The notes under the pieces were generated by a model. That model saw nothing but the letters and a program-made list of their open reading frames with translations. It did no database searches and was not told the DNA's origin. From contig JAFKAC010000005.1 in NCBI GenBank assembly GCA_025766275.1, forward strand, positions 1,612,001 to 1,676,000: a DNA stretch of 64,000 nt. The letters are read 5' to 3'. Source of the DNA: Lactarius indigo (Eukaryota > Basidiomycota > Agaricomycetes > Russulales > Russulaceae). The position numbers were made by a program, and so were the translations under genes. Each line of letters starts with the position of its first letter. Position 1 is the first letter of the stretch. Positions 36,546 to 49,548 of this stretch are shown here, piece after piece.

Positions 36546-37048
36546 CTGAGTTGTGACGTGGTCTTGGATGTGGTACGGTAGAAACACTCCTGACCTAGCA
36601 CAGGAATCACCAGGGAGCACGGCGGCGATATCCGATTGAGGTGTGCTATTTCTACCACACATGTCTGCAAAGTAGGACCCGCGGCCATAAAGCTACAGCA
36701 AGACCATGAAACGGAGTGAGATGGCGTCTTGTTCAAACGCCACCGAGTCACAGCAATCGCGGCGCTCTTCCCACAGCCCGGTCCGCTCTGAACCGGTCTC
36801 AACTCGGTCTCCTCCTTCCTGCTCACACCTAACTTGCTGGCACACTGTTAGGAATACGAAGTGACCTGAGGTGGTGAGGCAGGTGTAGTGGAAGTTCGGT
36901 CACACTCAAATCTCGCAGTAAATTTAGTTCACTATCCCAGTGTGGATGTTCACTCAGCCAGAGTGTGCCATATGATACATGGAGTTGCGCTTTCCTGCGC
37001 TTTTAATAGCTTGTTTAATAATAGGACCCAGTAACATTGCATTTACCC
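36546..37048. other. Spacer between two minus-strand genes
   Basis: Holds the promoter of the isopentenyltransferase gene and the 3' flank of PRP38. No further gene is recognised. Confidence 0.4.
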
Positions 37049-38054
37049 CTACATCCGATCTGGGGAGATACTCCGACTTCGAGAACGGAAGCGACCGTCG
37101 GACCCCCCAGGGGACAGAGATCGGGTCGGGCTCCGCGATGCGAGGCGCGTATCACTCCCCCCACCTTGTGAGGGTGACCCGCTGCGGTTCCTGCTTCGAG
37201 CTGACGAACTTGACCGAGCACTGCGTGAACTGCGACTGTTGTCCCAACTAGTACTTCGATTACGACCCCTCGTTTTTTCCTCATCTTTACCCTCCATGGC
37301 AGTGAGCAGTCGGCTTTGACGCGGCGCCAGTTCACTGTTCTCTTCAAGGACTGCACGCTTTGGTATACGTGGCAGAATGAGGTCGCATACGCGCTCTTCG
37401 TTCAATAATTGGTCAACAAATTCATCCATGTACGTGAGGTAGTAACCAGCTGAAGGTAGTTTAATGGTATACCGTATGGCGACGGAAAAGGAGTACTGAC
37501 ATTGATCCCGATAACGCAATTTTCGATAGTCCTTTAAAAGAGGCTCCAGAATCTCATACACATCCACCGCCCGGAAGGTCATGCGAACAGTATACGGCTG
37601 CCAGGGCCCGTAAATACCTACACGGAAATCAGTGGAGAGCCTTCTGAAGAACGAGAACGCGCCCACTTGAACTCATCTGCCTGAAGATATTCGAGAAGTA
37701 TCTCTTTTTCGGGCTGAATTTGCAAGAGTTTGAGGAGAAGACATAAAAATTCAGTGGGCTTTTGGTTCCCGTAAACACCGCCGATAGACCGAAGTTTGAT
37801 TGCAGGATCAATAAGGCTCTCTGCTGTTTATAATATTAGCCTGGGCCATGCAAAAAATAGATACGTGCGGAACGCACCCGTTAATGCGAAGCAATGTTCC
37901 TTCCAATACGCGGATTCGTATATACGGTTTCGAATGACAGTTTCGACTAAGAACTAGATGCATTTAGGCATCCTTAAAGGCCAGAAAAGGTCGTGTCTAC
38001 CTGAGGGTTTTGACCGTGGATGGCTTGTGCCCCACGTACGGTGGTGTTAGCCAT
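37049..38054 (-). CDS. prp38: Pre-mRNA splicing factor PRP38
   Basis: Component of the U4/U6.U5 tri-snRNP needed for spliceosome activation. Start at 38054 gives MANTTVRGAQAIHGQNPQ. After the next intron come VIRNRIYESAYWKEHCFAL and, after another, ESLIDPAIKLRSIGGVYG, QKPTEFLCLLLKLLQIQPEK and QADEFK. Next is YLRALAAVY and MTFRAVDVYEILEPLLKDYRKL. An in-frame intron splits that from YYLTYMDEFVDQLLNEERVCDLILPR. The C-terminus is an Arg/Ser-rich tail. Between AAVY and VRMTF (about 37590) the frame slips by one: the sequence reads tac-t-gtt, so one extra T interrupts an otherwise perfect PRP38. This is either a base-call error or a real lesion in an essential gene; the former seems likelier. Confidence 0.9.
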
Positions 38055-38295
38055 GAGAGTTGCTGGGCCAGCGGCAATCAACGAGCCAGTTGAAAATCAG
38101 GTTCCGTGTCACGGCATTTCAACGCGCCTCGCCGAATGTCCGGAATCACCATCATGACACAGCGTATTGATACAAGATGCCTCTCCCGAGTGTTTTTCCT
38201 TGGGACGGTCACCATCGAATCGCCCCCAGTTTACCTCTTCCTTTCTTTTTTCATCCTTCTTCTCTCTTTTGCGCAGGTCGCCATTCGTCGTTTCA

Positions 38296-40504
38296 ATGAT
38301 CCACTTTTTTACCTTTTGCATTCCTTTTCTTGTATTCTGGCAGAGCTCGATTCTTCGCCCTACCCGTCGACCCTTCAACAAAAAGAGACGACTTGGCATC
38401 TGTTCGGAATAAACGCAGGCTTTGAACTACCGATTCAAAGAAGGGTAGGTTCGCTCGGGATCATCACTGAAGCGTGGAACGCACTCAGGAAGTACAGGGC
38501 CTAGGAGATTCTCTTGATTTGTATGAATCGACCTCGACGGTTGTGCCGACGACCGCTGATCTTGTTCTCTAGGTTCTACACTGTCGCCGTAACCATTGGG
38601 GAAACAGTCACCGCTGTGAATATCGGTGCGTTAACGAAAGCACCTTCGATGGCAGAGTACTGAGCGCCTTGATTCACGTAGACACCGGTTCTAGCGACCT
38701 GTGGGTGGTCTCAAGCGCGTGCACAACGACTGTTTGCGAGAGCACGAACATGCCCCCTTACCCTTCAACGAATATCAAGCCTGCTGGTGGATCCGTCGAT
38801 CTACGATACGGCGATTCGTCAACAGGCACGCACGCAAGCGGTCCCATCGCTCAAGACACGACAACTGTCGCCGGACTCGCTATTCCCCAACAACCGTTCG
38901 CGGCTATTTCGGACACGAATAACACTAGCGTCATGCAAGGAGCCAATGGGATCTTTGGGCTCGGCTTCCCGAGCGGAAGGTACGTTCTTGACATCTCGTT
39001 TCTTTGCGTTTCAAGGGTATAGACGTACTACTAGCCAAATACAAACTGCCGTCATCAATGCCAAGGTGTGTATCGGGCATTGTCCTCAAGGGATGAACTC
39101 TTACTGATGTGAGGACACGTCGATAGTTCAATAACCCGTCAACTACGGATGACTTGGTCCTTGGTACTGCAGTCCGACGGCCCTTTTCTTTCGCGTCTTG
39201 CCATGTCTGATGCCCTCGAGCAACCTATGTTCACGGTGAATCATCGCCCAGTTTACCAGCCCGAACGTATCTGACCACCTCTACAGGTTATGTTGCAACG
39301 TGATGCCATTGATGTTAGCAGAAACAACGGCGCATTAACAATTGGGAAGTTGCCCGACGGCATTGATAACTCTTCGCTTACGTGGGTACCGGTGCGCCTC
39401 TACAAATCAGAGGATGGAGGTTTGAGCCCCCCCACTTTTGCCCCCAATGAGGTTCGTTTCGTTCGCCCGATAGGCATCAACCCCACTGATCAGATCCCCA
39501 GATTTATCCTTTGTGAGTCAAAAATAGCCTCACTCAATCTTCGCAATTCCGCTGAAATGCCGGCACTCTGTTGGTAGCCGTTGGGAAGTCCCTCTTGATG
39601 GCATCATGCTTGATGGCCAGCGATTACCTGCCTCCAAAATAACCGGGTCCAGTTCGACCCTTTCTGCTCTCCTTGACACGGTAATTATCGCGTGATTACA
39701 TCTACGGTCATTTCGACGTTTAGTTTCCTCATAGGGAAACAGCGTAATCCGTGGCCCTCAAGATGTTGTCAATTCTGTCTTGAAAGGCGTCTCGTCTGCG
39801 TTCGCCGCAAACTCCGACGCTTCCCCAACCTTTCCCTGCAAGGTCCCACACACTCTCGCTTTCCAGATTGGTGGCAAAACATTTCCTGTTGACCCCCGTG
39901 ATTTCATGTCACAAAACAAAATTGGGGACGTAAGCACATGCGTTGCCAATAACCTCGTGGCAACAGATCCGCCACAGAGTGGGGCCCTGTTCAGCTGGAG
40001 TCTCGGCGATCCGTTTTTCAAATCGTAAGTGTGCGCAGACAATCAATCTCTAGTCATGCATTGATTTCCTTCGTATGTGGACAGCAACCTAGTCGCATTT
40101 TATTACGGTAACTTGACACACCCATCTGCCGACCCACCGCGAATAGGATTCTTGTCCATGGTACCAAATAATGCGAGTGCCCTTTTGCAGAACGATATCG
40201 CCCAGGGCCCAGGCAAATGGTGGCAACTTCGAGAGTGAGTCGGCCTTGAGTTTTATATAGTGAGCTCGATTATAACTGATGGTGTTTGCCCATCATAGGC
40301 ACGTCGCAAATTGCACCAACAAACGTGACGGGTACTGTCTTGGTGACACCTGCCACCGTTCCTAGCCCACCGTCTAAAAGTACTTCCTCTCCAACACCCG
40401 CCAACGCATCTCTTTCGGGTTCATCAAGGAGCTCGGCCAGTGCTGGAGTTCTTTTTACGATCCTTATTCCTGCATTGTTTGGAACATTCTTTGCATTTTT
40501 CTAG
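38296..40504 (+). CDS. Pepsin-like aspartic protease with predicted GPI anchor
   Basis: Secreted or cell-surface endopeptidase of family A1. A short hydrophobic start (MIHFFTFCIPFLVFW at 38296) fits a signal peptide, although the first exons are the least certain part. The first catalytic Asp is in HVDTGSSDLWVVSS, after FYTVAVTIGE. The flap region is around VDLRYGDSSTGTHASGPI. ANGIFGLGFPSG follows. The second catalytic Asp is in SALLDTG at about 39670, just before an intron. The rest includes TFPCKVPHTLAFQIGGKTF and the end of the fold (LFSWSLGDPFFKS, NLVAFYY). A Thr/Ser/Pro-rich linker leads to a C-terminal hydrophobic tail (GVLFTILIPALFGTFFAFF), as in GPI-anchored yapsin-like and basidiomycete proteases. 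At least six introns are needed. Confidence 0.88.
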
Positions 40505-40842
40505 CACATCTAAAATATACTACATTCACGAGAAGTTACCCTCGAAGTGTCTGTACTCTGCCTGCCTGCTCCGGCTTACGGCCACTGTTGCGATCGTTTC
40601 GTCGATTGGGGGCAACATCCCCTTAGTTGCACTGTTGACTCCACGTGGCACTCACTACTCGCATCACTTGCACGAGGTGCATATAGCGTGAGATGATCTT
40701 AGCTGATATCAAATGTTGGACGCCCTGCATTTTCGTTGTCGAGACGATAATTTAAGAATGCACTGAAGACAGTCGTGAGAAATTACTGTCCAAACTTGGT
40801 TACAGAGTGGTCGGGCGCAAACGGTGGACTGCTTGAACTCAA

Positions 40843-41585
40843 ATGTCTCTCCTCCGAGCCTGCACAGAGGCCCTCGCGAAACCTGTCCCATTTCGCTCGT
40901 CATTACTACTCCGCACCTTCTCGACAGAGCCTACTACACCCGCTCCTACTACCGCGAAGGAACCTTCTGAGATCGCCCCCATCCCGCAAAAGGATGTTTT
41001 GAGCGCAGATACCGTCAGTGGAGCACCAGGTACATCTGTCCATCCTCCGAAAAGTCCTCCGGAATTTATCACTACTCAGCCGAGCTCCGTCATCGCGTTG
41101 TCCGTGTATATCAACCTGCCCGCAACACGATGCAGAGCGGTGGAGCCAAGGGGATGCGTTGGCGCCTCGACTGGGATATCCTGCCAGGCGGTGGACGCTG
41201 GGAGAACCCGCTGATGGGTTGGGCAAGCTCGTACGCTGGATTCTCCGAGAGTTGCGTTTTCGTCTGGAGAACTCATATGATCACCTAGGGCGGACTACGT
41301 CCAAGGCACCCGCCTTTCGTTCCGATCCAAGGAGGATGCCATCCACTTCGCCGAGAAGCAAGGTACGTCTCCGCCTTTTTTTTTTTTGGAGCTGTATTGA
41401 AGATGGGTGTCGCTTTCAGGTTGGGACTACTACGTGTAAGTACAACTGAAATCTGCTGTACACGCATCGAGCTGACGGTAACCAACGACAGGCAACCGCC
41501 TGCCCCAGAAAGGATACCACCAAAGAATTATTCGGAGAATTTTGTCTATAAACCCAACAAGCTCCGTATCCATCGTACAAAGTAG
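40843..41585 (+). CDS. ndufs4: NADH:ubiquinone oxidoreductase 18-kDa subunit (NDUFS4 homologue), mitochondrial complex I
   Basis: Accessory subunit of the peripheral arm of respiratory complex I, imported into mitochondria. The N-terminus (MSLLRACTEALAKPVPFRS) is a basic, Ser-rich presequence. Five exons with consistent phases: 40843-41029, 41080-41230, 41289 to about 41364, a short exon encoding WDYYV, and a last exon to the stop at 41583-41585. After splicing the conserved core reads RVYQPARNTMQSGG, MRWRLDWDILPGGGRWENP, LMGWASSADYVQGTRLSF, FAEKQGWDYYV, PPKNYSENFVYKP and LRIHRTK. This is the whole ETC complex I domain, and the gene appears intact. Confidence 0.95.
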
Positions 41586-42082
41586 AATGTATTCGCTCGC
41601 GTCAATCTAGAAGTTCGTTAGCATACAGAGCTAGGTCCTCCGCTCGTATGACGTACTGCCTCCTTAATGCCCAGCTGGTTATGAATCTACCACCTAGGGC
41701 GTGCGTCTCGTGCCGTACGCATAGGGCTCATGGCACTCTGCTGTGGTCTGTAATGACTAGCTGGTGATGGTAGCCCCGTGCCCACTGATGACTTGTAGCC
41801 CATCGTCTCTGCCCGCTTATTACAGAAACGGATGGGTTTCGCTGTTCATGGTAGCGGAGATTCCGACTGACCTCGAAAATGAGGGGAGGTTTATGAGATA
41901 AACAAGATCCAAATTGAAGACAAATTAGATTACAGCACATGCGTAACATTCGAAGGTAGTACTAAACAAGAGAATAGATGTTACACTGGCCAATAAATAA
42001 CAAACAGAGGAGGTAAGTGATAGGATGAAAAGACCTAGGCCAGCCGTCGGAGACCGACTCGAATGTCTACGATGGATCTTAA
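41586..42082. other. Intergenic, no gene recognised
   Basis: 3' flank of the NDUFS4 gene and of the next minus-strand gene. No conserved frame was found. Confidence 0.4.
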
Positions 42083-43127
42083 CTATTTCAGTAACTGGGC
42101 CGGAAACTTCGGGCCTGGAAAGTTAAGGACGCGCAGCTGAGCGAGATGACTGGCTTTCATTGGCGCGGTCATTGGTGCGGCGAAGTAGAAGTCGGTGGTG
42201 AGGATGAAGTAGATCATCGCGACGGACACCGCGCTCCATGCCTGGTTGTCGCGTATAGAAGCACCCCCCTCGCCATAAGACTTGAAAACGCTGCGCAGGT
42301 TGGCGGCGAGTGTCACGCAGGGACAGCCTTTGTTGCTCGGCGGGGCGAAGACAGCGTCCAAGAGGCCGCGCGCAAATTTCGCGTGCGCAGGCTGTTTCGT
42401 GAGCTCGTTGCTGTGAATGGATGGAGAATGGTAAACGAATGCGACTACGCAGGGCCTAGTGAAGTACGCACAGGAGGTCTCGCATGTAAGGGAAAAAGTG
42501 TGGGATGACCCAAGTGGAATAGATGATGTGACGCGGGTCGTCGGCATGGTTCATCAACGCCGTTGCAGAGGGAAGTGAGGCTGACATTGCGAACAGAGAG
42601 AAAACACTAGGTGTGAGAACGAATTGTGTGAGATGTAGTTGGTTGGTTTGAGTCACTGCGCCGAGAAGGGGGTTTATAAACCTGTAGGCCCCCTTGCGTA
42701 TTATCGGTGAGACGCAGGATTCGACGCCTATGGTGAGCTGCCCAAGGTCTTCACATATTCGATCAGAGGAGATAGACAAGACAAAGGTCTTGAGTCCCGA
42801 CAAAGCGCATAAAGGCCACTAAAACACGGAGATGAGGGCCCCGTGTTTGCACACAAAGGACAGGACCCTTCGGTAGTCTTTCAGAGTCGGAGCCCTAGAT
42901 TTCAACATGGGTACACTATCAGCCTCGAGGGCGTCCTGATCAAAAATAACCCAGAGTCCAAAGGGATCGGTCAGTAGAAGCGCGGCCGGGACAAAGGAAA
43001 TTGCGTGTTTTGAGAGCGACGCGGTGTACACCTTGCCAGTTGCCAATGCTATTGTTCGACGGCACGAGACTGGCACGAGTTGGTCAAGTGGAAACAGTGC
43101 GGGAAAGACCGGACCGGAGATATCCAC
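42083..43127 (-). CDS. Unrecognised gene, possibly a small membrane protein
   Basis: I do not recognise a family. Three overlapping open blocks on the minus strand may be exons: 43127-42819 (MDISGPVFPALFPLDQLVPV...), 42803-42456 (containing QLHLTQFVLTPSVFSLFAM, hydrophobic, and STWVIPHFFPYMRDLLC) and 42547-42083 (with AWSAVSVAMIYFILTTDFYF, a possible membrane segment). The first block begins only 75 bases from the CSC1 gene start on the opposite strand, which fits a divergent gene pair. The exon joins are not resolved, and some of the blocks may be non-coding. Confidence 0.35.
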
Positions 43128-43202
43128 CCATGAGTGACGTCCTTGTGGAGTCCTTGCGGTGGTGGTGATATAGGCCCGAATCCGGGTCCTTCCCTTGCCG
43201 CA

Positions 43203-46200
43203 ATGGCTACCCTCGATGACAGGCCGTTTTCAAAGGATTACAGGTAATCTTCAACCGAATCACTACCACTCTAGTTGACTCTCATACCTCGCGTGCTGGC
43301 AGCGGCCTGGTAAATCAGTCTGTGATCGCAGTATGCATCGCTGCGCTGTGTATTACATCTCACGAGCTCATGAAACGGAAACGGCGTGGTAATGAGCCTG
43401 AAAGTCACGACAGCGTTGAATCTTGGGAATTTGGATAGTGGGTTTTGCTCAGTATATCGTACGGATAAGCGGTGGGCTTACATGTGGTGTCTTCAGCCTG
43501 TACCAAGGCAGGTCTTGGGCAAAGTACGTCTCTCTTCTCAACGCTGCCCCTTCAGATCTCGAACGTTGTTAGATACCCTTCCCCACTTATTCCACAAGGA
43601 TGGCCCCTCTCTTGGGTGAGGCAAGTCCTATCTATACCCGAAACCAAGATCAACGAGCTCAGGGGGCTCGATGCAACGATCTATTCACTCTTCCTGAGAG
43701 CATGCAGTAAGTCAATCAGTCATTCTGACGGCGTATAATTCATATCCCCTCTTTCAGCACGATTTATTTTGCTGCATACGTTCACTACCGTTCCCATCCT
43801 TCTCCCCATACATCTTCACTTCTCAGACGACTCGGTTTCTCAACGCTCCATGACGCGGGCATCCATCTCATCTCTTGTTGGAACTACGGAGGGCAGGAAT
43901 CTTCTATGGATTCATATTGTCCTGCTCTTCTACGTTACTCTATCCTGGATTGCAACGCTTGTTTGGATCTGCAGAGGTGCATTTCGTCACCGTCAGGCGC
44001 AAATTCAACGTGCCTCGGAACGTGCTGCCTCTGTCGCGCAAGCACGGAAAGACTCCCAGTACCATCCTCACCCCCTTCCCCAATACCCTTTTCAACCTCT
44101 TCCAGTACTTGATGATGATGGTTCAAATCGTGGTCTACGACTGCGCACAATCATGGTCACGAACGTACCCTTGGACTTGCGTTCTGAAAGGGAGCTCGCA
44201 GATTATTTCGTGTATTATCTATCTCGACCTCCTGTCACTCCTGCTGTGCTATCATCACGGCCTGGCTTCTTTAACAAGCTTGCAACACTCATATACAATC
44301 GCACTAAACGTATTCTCGATCACGTGCACCACGTGCACCGTACAGGACTGTCTAGCGCAGACGATATCAATACAAATTCCGACCCCGACACAAACAGGGT
44401 ACCGGTCATTACGCGCGTAGTAATCGCTCGCAAGATGACAGAACTCGCCACTTTACTCGAGCGGCGCGAAGAAATGCTACAGAAATTGGAAATTGCGCAT
44501 ATAAAACTTGCGCAGAAGACGTTGTACGCGGTCAAGAAGGAATTGGACAGGCGCGAGGGGTGTCACATACCTATGAAGGGCTCGAGCTTCTTTCGGAGGT
44601 GGGACAACGAAGAGGTGTCAATCGAGATGGCCGTGGATGATGAAAAACTCCGAGAGCGGCTCATTCGGACCATGCGACCCTTCGTAGAAGAGTTTGGGCT
44701 TCGCTCTGGAACTGCGAAAATGAGTAAGACTTCGATATAATGTCTATCTCTATTACGTTGATGGTGAGATTACCTAGAGCAGCCAGTCTCCCCAGATGTC
44801 AACCGAAAAACGGTCTGGGAAGCCCTGCACTCTCTCCCACGCAGTGCCCTTGATGGATACCAACCACTGATCCGGCTGTCTTCCTTCTTCCATGGACGTA
44901 CCGCGCCGGAGATTGACTACCTCACTGCAAAACTCAATCTTCTGACTACCCTGATCACCGAGAATCGCTCCCGTGCCGTAGAGCACTATACCCCTGTATC
45001 CACTGCTTTTGTGACATTCGCAGATCCCAAAGATGCAAGGCGGGCGTGTCGCCAATTGCCGTCGCATCCTGTCAACCCAATTAATTGCGTAGTACAGATG
45101 GCACCGAGCTTTGAGGACTTGGATTGGACAAGGATCATGAAGTCCACGTTCAAGGCCGAGGTGAGCCGTGAGAGGGCGACTGAGGTACGAACGAATGTTA
45201 ATGGGGGGCTTTACAGTTTATCAAGGACTGGGTCGTTAATGTTGGAGTTTGGTAAACCTGAAGTTGGTGGCTACGTGTGTCATAAACTGACATTGACCGA
45301 AGGGTATTCACCCTCTTATGGCTGTTCCCGGTCTCACTGTTCGTGGGTTTGGTTTCGATTCAGAATATCAGTGCATACTGGCCCAGCCTCGTATGAACTA
45401 TCCCCTTGTTTCTATTGACTAGCCGCTAACCTTTACTTGTCAAGGCCAACTATCTCAACAATCATCCATGGGAGGAGGAACTCATACAGTCTTTCCTTCC
45501 CACCCTTCTCGTCTCACTTCTCGCCCTCCTCATACCACTCATCCTCCTTCTCATCGCGAAGAAGGCCCACACAATTATTACCCTCTCTGGACTTCACGAT
45601 CGCATCATGATGCGCTATTACAAGTTTCTCATTGTCAACGTTCTCGTCTTTTTCTGCATCGGAACTGCAGCTCTGCAGAGTTTCTTGGTGGGTTTTGCGA
45701 TTAAAGAAGCGAACAGAAACGCCCTGCATATATTATCGGATAGCTTCCCTTCGTCCGGACCGTTTTATGTTGGATGGCGTAGGTACTACCGACGATAATG
45801 GTACACTTCACTGACATTGAGGTAGTCATTTTCACAACCGCCATGCACGGGGGAATGGAGCTTGCACTTTGTACGTCCGTAGTGTCTGAAGCGATTGATC
45901 GATTCACTTACGTCACATCCCTCAGTTGGGGTGAGCCTAAATTCCCAAGGTTTTGACGAATTAATCTTAGTTGTCACTAAGCTGCCCTTGATCATGTATC
46001 CCTCCACGAGACGCGCAATAACACCACGTAAGCGCAGCGTCGGTATCCGTCCCAGAACGTTCAATTATTATTGTGAGCCCTTCGTCACGACTACGTGTGC
46101 GTTGCTAACCCGGGCGGTTTCTGAAGACTGGCTTCCTAACCATTTGCTTGTGATTCACGTTCTTTTCGTCTTCGCTGTTCTGAATCCGCTGGTCATGCCG

Positions 46201-47903
46201 TTCGGACTTATCTACTTCTCGATCGAGAAAGGTGAGAATTTCTGCAAGGTGATAGCCGCATTACTTATGTCTTGTTTCTTAGTCGTCATAAAGAATCAAT
46301 TCTTGCATGTATACGCTAAAAATTATGAAGGGAACGGCCAGATCATTCTGATCCGAATCATTCGATACTCATTGGACGGTGGGCGTTCCTTTCCCTCGGG
46401 ACGGAAACGAACTTACCAGTTGTTTGATTAGGTCTAATGCTTGCGCAGGTGGGCGTCCCGACCCTGGCTTAACACGACTTATAAAACCCTTTCACAGGCC
46501 GTATTTCTAGCTTATATGGCAGTATTGCAGAAGGAAATTAACCTGGCTATGACAGCCGTACTCATCGTATCAACGGCACTGACAAAGATAGCGTAAGTAC
46601 CAAGTGGAGGGTAGAAAGGAGTTAGGCACTCAAGCCTTTTCTCAGAATGACCCATATCTGCCGTACGAAGTTTGAACGTGACGACATTAACGAAGCCATG
46701 ATTATTTGCGGATGCCAGCATGTCCATTCATACGATATTGAAGCACAGACTTTCGACTCCAAACATGATCGGAAGGATGGCAACGCGGACGTCGAGCACC
46801 ACCCCATGAAGCAGCCAAGAACACGGGCGACATGGCGTGGTCCCCAGACTTTTCCATTCAGCTACGCCACTTCCCCACCTCATGCACATCGCAATACACA
46901 TCGCCACCCAATTCCGTTTGAAAATGCAACTCAATACTCACCGGTTAGAGCCGAATCCCCTGAAGCCATCGAATATCACGCAGAGGGCATAGCGCGCGAT
47001 GCCCAATCAAAGGAGGTTGTGTCGCCGTCTGTCGGTTCTTTGGTTTCCATTCGCCCCCCTCACCCGAGATGGGACGATGAATCGGACCCCGATCACCCCT
47101 ACGACAACCCATATTATACCAAGCCGATTGGCAATAGTCTGTGGCTACCACGGAACCCTTGTGGTCAGCTGAATCTAGATGACACAGTTGATCTCACCAG
47201 AGCGCTCACGTCCACGGAGAACGGTGGCGTCCTTGGGTCGTGGCTGGTCGGTTCGTCGCGGCGTCAGCCGCCACCTAATCTATCATCTGACGTCCAACCG
47301 TCCCCGCTACCCGCCTCGCCGTCGGAGTCATCTTACAAGCCGCCGCCCATTGCCATGCGCCGTCGTTTCAGTGGAAACGAAGAGATAGTTTTACCCCCTC
47401 CCATGGCATCACGAACCAATAGCGCAGATATTGAGGACATCCGTCAGCCCAAGCGTCCCCCCTTACCTCGACCACTCTGGAGGAGTACCGAGCATTATCG
47501 GACTGACTCTGACGCCGCGCGTAATGCCAGGCCGCGGGTCGGGTCCTTTCGGTCGGACGGGCCCTCTTATTTTGGCCCGTCGTCTCGCTCTGCGTCTCTG
47601 CCCAGCGGGGGGTGGTGGAAACGCTCAGCGTCTCTTGATCCGAGACTGGTAGCGGCCACAGGGCTACTACCGGACGCGCAAGCCCAGGTTGAGCTCTTAC
47701 TGTCAGAGGAACCACAACCGACCGAGGAGCAACCGACGGAGACACCAACGGTAACGCCTGCCGAAGCCGTCGCGCAAGAAGCAATTGTTGAGGAGCACGC
47801 CGCGGCGGAGGACCGGATGAAGCGAGAGGAAGAGGAGGCGGAGCAGAACACGAGGGAGCATCCGTGGTGGATGAGGTGGCTTTTCTCGAAGGCGACGACA
47901 TGA
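43203..47903 (+). CDS. CSC1/OSCA-type mechanosensitive cation channel (RSN1/DUF221 family)
   Basis: Predicted osmosensitive calcium-permeable channel of the plasma membrane or vacuole. Start at 43203 (MATLDDRPFSKDY). The next exon has a membrane segment (SVIAVCIAALCITSHELMKR). Then KINELRGLDATIYSLFLRAC, LLHTFTTVPILLPIHLHF, SMTRASISSLV and a helix (IHIVLLFYVTLSWIATLVWI). The cytosolic loop starts with RTIMVTNVPLDLRSERELADYF, as in the family's RNA-binding-like fold, and continues to VNRKTVWEALHSLPRSAL and AFVTFADPKDARRAC. The channel core follows: NVGVW-like WVVNVGV, VSIQNISAYWPSL, LLALLIPLILLLIAKKAHT, LHDRIMMRYYKFLIVNVLVF, RTFNYYY-type, NPLVMPFGLIYF and others. The C-terminal tail includes NPYYTKPIGNSLWLPRNP and LDDTVDLTRALTS, then a disordered Glu/Pro-rich end. 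Roughly a dozen introns; no lesion seen. Confidence 0.88.
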
Positions 47904-49020
47904 CACACTCTTACCTCGATCAGTGTACGACTCCAACTAATGACTGTACCAAGACATACCACTTATACCCTGTTCAAATTGAAATGTTCACGCCTGCTTA
48001 TCGGTCGAGAGTCGTGCAATAGTGTTCGAACACGAGATCACGTGCCACATCGTATCTCAGTGACGGCGCATCCCGTCGACGTAGTTTTTCACAAGGGCAC
48101 AGACAACGACGTATCTCAGGGACCTACGACTGCTCAAAGTTAAGGAGTACAAATTTACTCTACTGCCGGATTGTCTCCCACACGTCTCTGATGAGACCAC
48201 AGGCGTCGTTAGAGAATTTTGAGAACAGAATTGCTATTTGAATTGTACATAATGTCTCGTAATTTGGGTGTCATTCCCTATCGGAGATACCTAACAAGAG
48301 TTTTAACAGTCATTTCGCATGATTTTTCTGTCTCCTACCAATGATCCCACAGGCGGCGCGAGCACCGGCATTTCCCGTCTTGAGAGACTCCTCGTTTCCC
48401 CCAAGTCCAAAATCATCGGTCCCCTGAATGAGTTCCAGAATGAGGGCATGACATCTTCGGACGAACGAACGAAAACTTACGGCGTGCACCACAACTGCTC
48501 GGCTACAAGAACGAAGAGTGAGGTATTTTTGGGAGACGGTGAACAGATAATTACCCAAGAATACTTCGTGGCCCATTAAGGGATATCAGGTTGTCTGTCA
48601 GTGTGAACGTTGCGGCTCCTATTCCGTCACTTTTGATGTTCCCAAGATCCCCGACGTGTCGTACCGATGCCGTGGGAGCACCGTGACTCTTACCGAGCGG
48701 GTTAAAGTGGGACCCGGTTGATACGCACCCATTCGTTATATCCCCCAGCTCGCTGCGAAAGTGCGATTTAAATGATCACACCGTGAACGTGGGGCACAAC
48801 CGTTGAGTGGCTCACTGAATGTGGAAACCACGACTGGCCAACGGGTCAAGGGACTTGAGATCTCCCGTGATGACGACGGGGGAAGACTTTGAGGTCTGTT
48901 CGAAGATGACTGTTCCAGTTACTGGGGAATCTCCAGAGAGCACGGCGACGGCCTATTCGGCATGAGCTTTCAGGGAGAGCCGTGCCAGTGGGGTTCATAA
49001 CCCCAACTGTAAGTACGAAC
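47904..49020. other. Spacer before the reductase array, with one possible decayed exon
   Basis: No complete gene. A frame at about 48600-48722 reads [14 protein letters not shown]...YRC and ends at a stop; it has paired Cys residues but no recognised family and no start. Another frame at 48319-48579 is unconserved. The region might be remains of an older gene. Confidence 0.35.
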
Positions 49021-49495
49021 CCGATAGACGAATGGTTCCTTCGATGAGGTGGACGTCACCCAGAGATATATGACAAAAGCAACAGCAAGGACACTGGCGA
49101 TAACAACAGAACGCGTGCGTTGAGAGGTGTGGCGAGAGTCCATCGTGGTAGTCTTTCAAGTTCCGAGTTTAGGGTTAGTATTCGAGTCACTAATTCGGGT
49201 CAATAGTATGAGATTGACGCGCGATCACGTGGTATGTAAAGGACTGCCACTACTGCCGGCAATAACTTGAATAAGGTCACAACTCATTCTACCCGCAAAG
49301 TCCAATGCTCCAAGCCGCTGGACTGCTTGCTCTTGTTCCACAATGCTGACGGTTCTGGAAGTAGTCTGCCAATGCATCGCGTGCGATATTGTGTCCTGCG
49401 TTTGTGTCTTTTGTTTAATCTACGATTGGCCACGACTGAAACAAACACCGCAGTGCCACGGTCGTCACGGTCTCGAGACAATGTATACTACGAAT

Positions 49496-49504
49496 ACATA
49501 TAAG
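49496..49504 (+). promoter_or_regulatory. TATA-like element of reductase copy 1
   Basis: The sequence acatataag lies about 52 bases upstream of the position equivalent to the start codon. The same module (TATAA followed by a ctTCGCGGAGCG-like block) occurs before all four copies. Confidence 0.6.
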
Positions 49505-49548
49505 ACTTCACTCCGCGGAACGTACCGACTCTTCCTTGCTCTTTCGTC

